Origin: JANWXD01 sp035575135
Lineage (GTDB): Bacteria > Acidobacteriota > Terriglobia > Bryobacterales > Bryobacteraceae
NCBI GenBank assembly: GCA_035575135.1
Contig: DATLYE010000032.1
Span: forward strand, 1 to 64,000
Reading direction: 5' to 3'
DNA: 64,000 nt
The position numbers and the translations under genes are program-made. Below, piece after piece: positions 59,683 to 64,000 of the stretch (positions within the stretch are counted from its first letter, which is position 1; each line of letters begins with the position of its first letter). The notes beneath the pieces were generated by a model. That model ran no database searches, was not told where the DNA came from, and saw only the letters and a program-made list of their open reading frames with translations.

Positions 59683-59688
59683 TAGAAT
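59683..59688 (+). promoter_or_regulatory. -10 box (TAGAAT) of selC
   Basis: TAGAAT ends six bases before the first base of the tRNA, the spacing expected if transcription starts at or very near the mature 5' end. No matching -35 was found. Confidence 0.45.
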
Positions 59689-59694
59689 CGTCTC

Positions 59695-59793
59695 GGAAGC
59701 TAGTCCTGGCCGGTGCCGGGCCTGGTCTTCAAAACCAGTGTGCGTCCCGTCTGCCGGGTCGCGGGTGGGTTCGACTCCCACTAGCTTCCGCCA
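59695..59793 (+). tRNA. selC: tRNA-Sec (anticodon TCA)
   Basis: This 99-base tRNA has the hallmarks of selenocysteine tRNA. It has an 8-base acceptor stem (GGAAGCTA at 59695-59702 with TAGCTTCC at 59782-59789), a 6-base D stem with a 4-base loop, an anticodon stem CTGGT/ACCAG with loop CTTCAAA (anticodon TCA), a long variable arm with GCG and CCCG paired to CGGG and CGC, and a T arm GTGGG-TTCGACT-CCCAC. The 3' GCCA end is encoded. It reads UGA as selenocysteine. SelA, SelB and SelD genes are not in the window. Confidence 0.97.
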
Positions 59794-59940
59794 GCGAGTC
59801 CGCCAAACACTCGGCGGCGCGGCAGGGATGGCGTAAATTATTCCCGCGGTCGTCCGCGCCGGCGCGCTAACGGAAAGCATTTCCAGAACTCCTGCTTCGG
59901 CATCCTGTTTGCATGGAACTCTAAGGAGCGAGACATCCAG

Positions 59941-60819
59941 GTGCGCTTACACTGGCTGAAGCCACAGCTCGGCGCTGTTTTGCTTTTCTGCGGTTCTGCC
60001 GCGGGGCAGGAGAGAGGCCTCTATTTCTACCCGCGGCTGGACGCAACGCGGAATGAACTGGGGTGGATCGCCCGCCTCGACGCCGCGGCCGGGTACAACT
60101 TCAACCGCCATTTCGCCCTGGAGGTGGGCCTGCCCGGCTACATCGTCCGGCCAAGCGGAGCCTCTGCGGGCGGTCCGGCCCTGCCGCGCGCAACCGGTGT
60201 GGGCAACGTGCACGTGACCGCGCGGCTCACGATTTCGACTTCCCTCGTGAGCTACCTCGGCGCGGTGACCGTCACCGCCCCAACCGGAGACGAAGACAAA
60301 GGCCTGAGCACAGGGAAGGTGACCTGGGACTGGAACAATCATTTCGAGCGCTCCTTCGGGCGCATGACTCCTTTCGGCGCTGTGGGGGTGGCAAACACGA
60401 TCTCGGACACGCCCTTCTTCGTACGGCCGTTCATCTCGCAGGGGCGGGTCACGCGCCTGGAAGGCGGCGCGCGCTGCAGCCTGGCGCGGCGCCTGAGCGC
60501 CGGAGCGCTCTTGTACACGATCCAGCCATCCGGAGAGCAAACGGTAATCAGCAGGGTGATCCCGGCGAACAGCGCTGCCAGGCCCGGGCCGGCTCCGGGG
60601 CGCCGGCGGGGACGAGGTGTGTTCGAGTTCGCACCGAGGACCGTGGGGCCGGCCGAAATCGTTCGCGACCGCGGCGGATCGTTATGGATCTCGTTCGGGC
60701 CGCTCGGAGGCCTGGATTTTCATACAGGCTACAGCCGTAGCACCACCTACGCCCTGGACACCGTGTTCTTCGGGGTGGGAGTCAACGTCGGCTCACTGAT
60801 GCAACAAAAAAGGCTGTAA
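59941..60819 (+). CDS. Exported beta-barrel-like protein of unknown function
   Basis: The GTG at 59941 has AAGGAG about 13 bases upstream and opens a 292-residue protein with a signal peptide (LGAVLLFCGSAAGQ). The rest is built of alternating beta strands with aromatic residues (LYFYPRLDATRNELGWIARLDA in parts, NFNRHFALEVGLPGYIV, VTWDWNNHFERSFG, FFGVGVNVGSL) and has no catalytic motif. It resembles small outer-membrane barrels or porin-like proteins. Residues about 215-235 form an Arg/Pro-rich loop. It is followed 20 bases later by another exported protein gene. Confidence 0.65.
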   Translation: MRLHWLKPQLGAVLLFCGSAAGQERGLYFYPRLDATRNELGWIARLDAAAGYNFNRHFALEVGLPGYIVRPSGASAGGPALPRATGVGNVHVTARLTISTSLVSYLGAVTVTAPTGDEDKGLSTGKVTWDWNNHFERSFGRMTPFGAVGVANTISDTPFFVRPFISQGRVTRLEGGARCSLARRLSAGALLYTIQPSGEQTVISRVIPANSAARPGPAPGRRRGRGVFEFAPRTVGPAEIVRDRGGSLWISFGPLGGLDFHTGYSRSTTYALDTVFFGVGVNVGSLMQQKRL

Positions 60820-60839
60820 CGTGGGAAAGGAGGATGGAA

Positions 60840-61409
60840 ATGGACAGCAGCATGCGTTCCATTTGGCTTGGCGTTTTCGCGCTGGCTCTGGCGGCGAATC
60901 CGGCTTTGGCCCAGCGCGGAATGGGACGGGGCGGGGGGCATCAGCCTCCCGGGGGTACGGTTACCCGCGGGCCCGCGCACGGCAGGGCTCAGGCCGGATC
61001 GGAAGCGAGGCCGGCCAGAAGCGCGCAGGCGGCTGAGGCGCCGCGCTCGATGACGGCGGCTTCGCACCTCGAGCGCCATCCCGAGCTGGCCGGACGGGTG
61101 GCTCCGCTGCTTCCTCCGGGCCTCACCGCCGAGGAGGCCGCGGCCGGCTTCCGCAACTGGGGCCAGTTCGTTGCTGCGCTCCAGGTGTCGAAAAACCTCG
61201 GCATCCCATTTGCGGACTTGAAGTCGCTCATGACCGGGCCCGAGAATCTCTCCCTCGGCAAAGCCGTCCAACAGCTGCGTCCGGAACTGCCGGGTGAGCA
61301 GGTGCGTTCGGCCGTACGCGAGGCGGAGCGCGAGGCCAGGCGGCTGGAGCGAGAGGCGCGTAAGGAACAACGCCACCGAGCGGCGGGAGCCGGTCGTTCC
61401 GAGAGCTGA
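60840..61409 (+). CDS. Exported basic protein of unknown function
   Basis: AAAGGAGG at 60826-60833 is six bases before the ATG at 60840, so I prefer that start to the ATG at 60834 (189 residues). A signal peptide is followed by a Gly/Pro/Arg-rich segment (RGMGRGGGHQPPGG), then a small helical domain at about 75-145 (AAAGFRNWGQFVAALQVSKN in parts, IPFADLKSLMTG, LGKAVQQLRPEL) and a charged helical tail of Arg/Glu repeats that could form a coiled coil. I have the impression that this GFRNWGQFVAA domain recurs in acidobacterial proteins, but its function is unknown to me. Confidence 0.68.
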   Translation: MDSSMRSIWLGVFALALAANPALAQRGMGRGGGHQPPGGTVTRGPAHGRAQAGSEARPARSAQAAEAPRSMTAASHLERHPELAGRVAPLLPPGLTAEEAAAGFRNWGQFVAALQVSKNLGIPFADLKSLMTGPENLSLGKAVQQLRPELPGEQVRSAVREAEREARRLEREARKEQRHRAAGAGRSES

Positions 61410-61581
61410 GCCCGCGGCACGCAGGGTCAACCGGTCCGGAACGCCAGCGGACGGACAGGCTGCCGGCTCGGAACCGGGAGGGAGGCGTGTGCGGTTTGCA
61501 ATCGGGCTCGAGGGGAGTGCTCCCGGACTTTTTCACGCAGTGGGATTCCACACGGGCCGGCGTTGTGATAGAGCATAAAGC

Positions 61582-62820
61582 ATGTCCGTGACACGCCGCT
61601 CGTTCTTTCGCCGCGCTGCTGCGCCGGCGCTGCTCGCCTCCGGCGGCCCGTCACCGGGCGCGGGAGCTGTAAGCGCGCTCGAAGTGGACCGGGCAGCTGC
61701 TCAGCCCGTCTTGCGCCGGGAGGGCCTCAGCTCGCCGGTGATCATCGAATCCATCCGCCTGCTCAGGAAAGGCAACGAGTACTTTGTTCATGTGCGCTCG
61801 CGAGACGGCGCCGAGGGAGTTTCGGTGACCAATCCGCCGCGGGCACAGTATCTGCACCCGATCCTCAACCAGCTGATCATTCCGTTTTTCATCGGAAAGG
61901 ACGCCCGCGATCTGGAGAATCTGCTCTGGGAACTCTATCGCTGGCGGGATAACTACAAACTCTACGGGCTGGCCTTCTGGAGCCCGCAGGCCTGGGTGGA
62001 GTTCGCGATCCTGGATATGCTGGGCCGCATCGTGAAGAAGCCTATGGGGGCGCTCCTCGGCGACATCCAACGCAGGGAGGTCGCCATATACGTGGCCAGC
62101 GGCCGGCGGGACACGACGCCGGAGCAGGAGATCGAGCACCTGCGCGAGCTGCTCGCGAAATCCGGAGCCAGGGCTCTGAAATTTCGCATCGGAGGCCGCA
62201 TGAGCCGCAATGCCGACGCGATGCCCGGCCGCACGGAACGGCTGATCCCGCTGGTGCGCAAGAGTTTCGGTGACGCCATCGCCGTCCACGCGGATGCCAA
62301 CAGCTCCTACGATGCGGCCCATGCGATCCGCATCGGCCGGATGCTTGAGGAGATCAAGGCCGTCTATTTCGAGGAGCCCTGCGAGTTCGATCATCTGGAG
62401 GAGACCAAAGAGGTGGCCGACGCACTGACGATTCCTGTGGCCGGCGGCGAGCAGGAATACAGCCACTGGCGGTTCCGGTGGATGATCCTGCACCGAGGCG
62501 TGGACATCGTGCAGCCCGATCTGCACTACTACGGGGGCATGATCCGTTCGATCCGGGTGGCGCGGATGGCGGAGGTGGCCGGGATGCCCACCACCGCGCA
62601 CATCTCCGGCGGCTTCGGTTTCGTCTACATGCTCCATTTCGCCTCGTGCATCCGCGATCCGGGCGCCTATCAAGAGTACAAGCTGGGAACCGAGCGCTAC
62701 GGAAGCTGGTTCGATCCGCCCATCACGGTCAAAGACGGCAAGATGAGCGTCCCGACCGGCCCCGGTGTCGGGATTCGCGACCTCAAAGGGCTGCTCGAGG
62801 GCGCTGTGGTCGTCGCCTGA
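61582..62820 (+). CDS. Tat-exported enolase-superfamily (mandelate racemase-like) protein
   Basis: This 412-residue protein has a twin-arginine signal (TRRSFFRRAAAPALLASGG) and the enolase-superfamily barrel: LKFRIGG (catalytic Lys region), IAVHADANSSYD (first metal ligand), VYFEEPCEFD (second), VAGGEQEYSHW (third) and PTTAHISGGFGFVYM (catalytic His). These suggest an acid-sugar dehydratase or racemase. Export is unusual for this superfamily and suggests that it acts on a substrate outside the cytoplasm. It ends nine bases before the remnant of ndk on the other strand. Confidence 0.87.
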   Translation: MSVTRRSFFRRAAAPALLASGGPSPGAGAVSALEVDRAAAQPVLRREGLSSPVIIESIRLLRKGNEYFVHVRSRDGAEGVSVTNPPRAQYLHPILNQLIIPFFIGKDARDLENLLWELYRWRDNYKLYGLAFWSPQAWVEFAILDMLGRIVKKPMGALLGDIQRREVAIYVASGRRDTTPEQEIEHLRELLAKSGARALKFRIGGRMSRNADAMPGRTERLIPLVRKSFGDAIAVHADANSSYDAAHAIRIGRMLEEIKAVYFEEPCEFDHLEETKEVADALTIPVAGGEQEYSHWRFRWMILHRGVDIVQPDLHYYGGMIRSIRVARMAEVAGMPTTAHISGGFGFVYMLHFASCIRDPGAYQEYKLGTERYGSWFDPPITVKDGKMSVPTGPGVGIRDLKGLLEGAVVVA

Positions 62821-62829
62821 GGCGCCTCC

Positions 62830-62925
62830 TCAGACCAGTTCCGACGTGCTGAAGAAGAACCGGAGTTCGCGTTCGGCGGTGTCGGGGGCGTCGGAGCCGT
62901 GGATGGCGTTGCGTTCGATGTTCAC
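62830..62925 (-). pseudogene. ndk: Remnant of nucleoside diphosphate kinase (ndk), C-terminal end only
   Basis: On the minus strand about 31 codons before a TGA at 62830-62832 read NIERNAIHGSDAPDTAERE then LRFFFSTSELV, a textbook NDK C-terminus that includes the active-site His of NxxHGSD. Upstream of about 62925 the frame stays open for a while but no longer resembles NDK, and the roughly 105 N-terminal residues of a normal 140-residue NDK are missing. This is a truncated, presumably dead copy left by a deletion, insertion or other rearrangement at this point. Confidence 0.8.
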
Positions 62926-63035
62926 GCAGCAAGAGCCTGCTGGCCCAACGTGGCTTCTCGGCCCGGAACTTCCTTCGGCTGTCGAATAACCAGACGGCGC
63001 TTAAGAACGAATAGACCATCGGAAGGAGGATCACT

Positions 63036-63437
63036 ATGACCGCCAGGAAGATCTTGCGAACCCCTCTCATTGCGCTCGCCGGCATCATCGGCGTCGGGGC
63101 ACTCGGCTGGGGTCTCGCCCAAACGGGCGGGATGTCCGAGCAGATGGAGATGATGAAGCAGATGATGATGAACCGCCCCAAGGCCATGAAGCGGGCCGAC
63201 GACTCTATTCAGAAGCAGAAGGCGCAGGCGATCAAGGAGGGCAAATACACCTGCTGTCTCCGCCACCCGTGCGATTATTGCGCTCTGAAAATGGGCCAGT
63301 GCCCATGTGGGATGAATGCAGCAAAGGACATGCCCGTGTGTAATGAGTGTAAGGGCGGATGGCACGCCGGTGACGGGGCTATCCCCGGCAAGACCCCGGA
63401 ACAGATCAAGACGATGCCTCGTGGCATGGCAATGTAG
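63036..63437 (+). CDS. Met- and Cys-rich exported or membrane-anchored protein, probable metal binder
   Basis: GGAAGGAGG lies eight bases before the ATG. The 133-residue protein has an N-terminal membrane segment (about 8-30), a Met-rich stretch at 32-50 (MSEQMEMMKQMMMNRP), a charged helix, and a Cys-rich domain at about 70-110: YTCCLRHPCDYCALK, GQCPCGMNAAKDMPVCNECKGGWH. Eight Cys, two His and many Met suggest binding of copper or another soft metal outside the cytoplasm. I do not recognise a family name. It begins about 110 bases from the ndk break. Confidence 0.7.
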   Translation: MTARKILRTPLIALAGIIGVGALGWGLAQTGGMSEQMEMMKQMMMNRPKAMKRADDSIQKQKAQAIKEGKYTCCLRHPCDYCALKMGQCPCGMNAAKDMPVCNECKGGWHAGDGAIPGKTPEQIKTMPRGMAM

Positions 63438-63658
63438 GAGTCTTAAAACAAGTTGTAACCGGCAGCGGTGGTAGCCTCGGCTGAGACACTTCCGTCTGCT
63501 CCTTGTAAGATCTGGCCGACCGGGTGGCCACCGGCGCGGCAGGCCATGGACGCTAGTCCCCGCTGCGGCCGCAAGCGATCGAGGTCAGCCAACCAGCCCC
63601 CGCTGCCGTCATCACGCCCGCTTTGGTTGCACAGAGGCAACCGACTTTATCACTCAGA
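63438..63658. other. Intergenic gap with an inverted repeat
   Basis: No convincing gene was seen. A TTG-started frame of 65 codons on the minus strand (63443-63640) has no ribosome-binding site and is not called. An inverted repeat GGTTGC-(6)-GCAACC at 63625-63642 lies about 16 bases past the stop of the BamA-type gene and could be its terminator or a processing hairpin. Confidence 0.35.
63625..63642. terminator. Hairpin GGTTGC-ACAGAG-GCAACC after the BamA-type gene
   Basis: A perfect 6-base stem with a 6-base loop sits just downstream of the stop at 63659 on the minus strand. No T-run follows, so it is a weak intrinsic-terminator candidate. Confidence 0.3.
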
Positions 63659-64000
63659 CTAAAACGTTCGGCCGATCGAGAAGCGGAATGTTGTCCGGGG
63701 TTCGAAAAACGGCACGCCGCGACCGAAGCTGGAAACAGCATTGAGGAACGTAGCCTGATTGGGGAAGGCAGAGCGGTCCAACACGACGGGGGGCTGGAGG
63801 AACACGCCAGCTACAGAAGGGTTATAGGCCCAATAGAGCCGGAACGGAGCGTTGACGACGGGCATAAGGACCTGCAATTCCCATCCTGTGGAAGCCCGGA
63901 TCTTCTCGGTCCCCGAGGCGATCAGAGGCTTTGCCGTGAAGCCTGCCTGGGGGAAGGCGGCATTCAACTGCTCCACGCGCTCGTCGGTGAGCCTGAGTTG
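63659..64000 (-). CDS. BamA/Omp85-family outer membrane protein, C-terminal part
   Basis: The frame is open to the right edge and gives 113 residues before the stop. They are beta-barrel strands with the typical STGWELQVLMPVVNAPFRLY and WAYNPS segments and end RTTFRFSIGRTF with a C-terminal Phe, the signal recognised by the BAM machinery. This strand order matches the end of BamA, which inserts beta-barrel proteins in the outer membrane. A TamA or other Omp85 relative cannot be excluded from the fragment alone. Confidence 0.75.
   Translation of the reverse strand, partial: QLRLTDERVEQLNAAFPQAGFTAKPLIASGTEKIRASTGWELQVLMPVVNAPFRLYWAYNPSVAGVFLQPPVVLDRSAFPNQATFLNAVSSFGRGVPFFEPRTTFRFSIGRTF

Noticed and set aside
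59794..59940. A genomic island or integrase next to selC
   Set aside because: The tRNA gene is a known integration site elsewhere, but no integrase, repeat of the tRNA end or foreign gene was seen here.
59674..62820. A selenoprotein gene with in-frame TGA near selC
   Set aside because: The stops of the neighbouring genes were inspected, and the sequence after each TGA does not continue as a recognisable protein.
63443..63640. A 65-codon minus-strand frame after the BamA-type gene
   Set aside because: It starts with TTG, has no ribosome-binding site, and matches no family I know.
1..64000. CRISPR arrays, transposases, phage genes or toxin-antitoxin pairs
   Set aside because: No regularly spaced direct repeats, transposase motifs, phage structural genes or typical small toxin-antitoxin pairs were found.

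Overview
The window looks like chromosomal DNA of a GC-rich Gram-negative bacterium, most likely an acidobacterium of the Bryobacterales/Solibacter type. The reasons are an Oar-like TonB-dependent receptor with an N-terminal carboxypeptidase-regulatory-like domain and the LPMNGRN plug motif, an acidobacterial-style VWFA protein, an RNase E/G with a long low-complexity insertion in its S1 domain, and many small Tat-exported sugar-type enzymes. The taxonomy is inferred from gene families only. Coding density is high, with many 4-base start/stop overlaps and several GTG or TTG starts.

Layout. 1-17001 (minus strand): an unfinished exported protein at the left edge; hslV-hslU with a coupled fibronectin-type lipoprotein; nadB overlapping a cation antiporter; a tandem alpha/beta-hydrolase; a 1646-residue TPR protein coupled to a VWA protein; RNase E/G. 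17283-22995 (minus): complete cell-shape operon mreB-mreC-mreD-mrdA-rodA. 23186-30123 (minus): stand-alone radical SAM protein, HNH nuclease, ComF, and an mlaE-mlaF-mlaD lipid-transport operon coupled to a ChbG/HpnK-type deacetylase. 30191-36587: P1 peptidase, alanine dehydrogenase, peptidoglycan-binding protein, HtrA protease, EamA transporter and M20 peptidase. 36656-42665 (mostly minus): a sugar-type cluster with two Gfo/Idh/MocA oxidoreductases, two TIM-barrel isomerases, an orphan periplasmic sugar-binding lipoprotein and an unknown protein. 42987-49689 (plus): exported beta-propeller, large TonB receptor, SixA, ProC, PIG-L deacetylase. 49706-53477 (minus): DUF1326 protein, DUF4870 protein, a third TIM-barrel isomerase and an amidohydrolase. 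53551-62820 (plus): TenA-like protein, S55 peptidase coupled to a propeller protein, sugar transferase, tRNA-Sec (selC), two exported proteins, an exported enolase-superfamily protein. 62830-64000: a broken ndk remnant, a Met/Cys-rich exported protein and the C-terminal end of a BamA-type protein at the right edge.

How the genes may work together. Much of the window concerns the cell envelope: the elongasome operon, Mla lipid transport, HtrA, BamA and a large TonB receptor. Around these are loosely organised enzymes, often exported, that look suited to carbohydrate or aromatic-glycoside processing. selC implies that the organism decodes UGA as selenocysteine, although no selenoprotein or other sel gene is in the window. 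No CRISPR array, phage, transposase or defence system was seen. The best candidates for undescribed biology are the giant TPR/VWA pair, the Met/Cys-rich protein beside the ndk break, and the long leader before the propeller gene.
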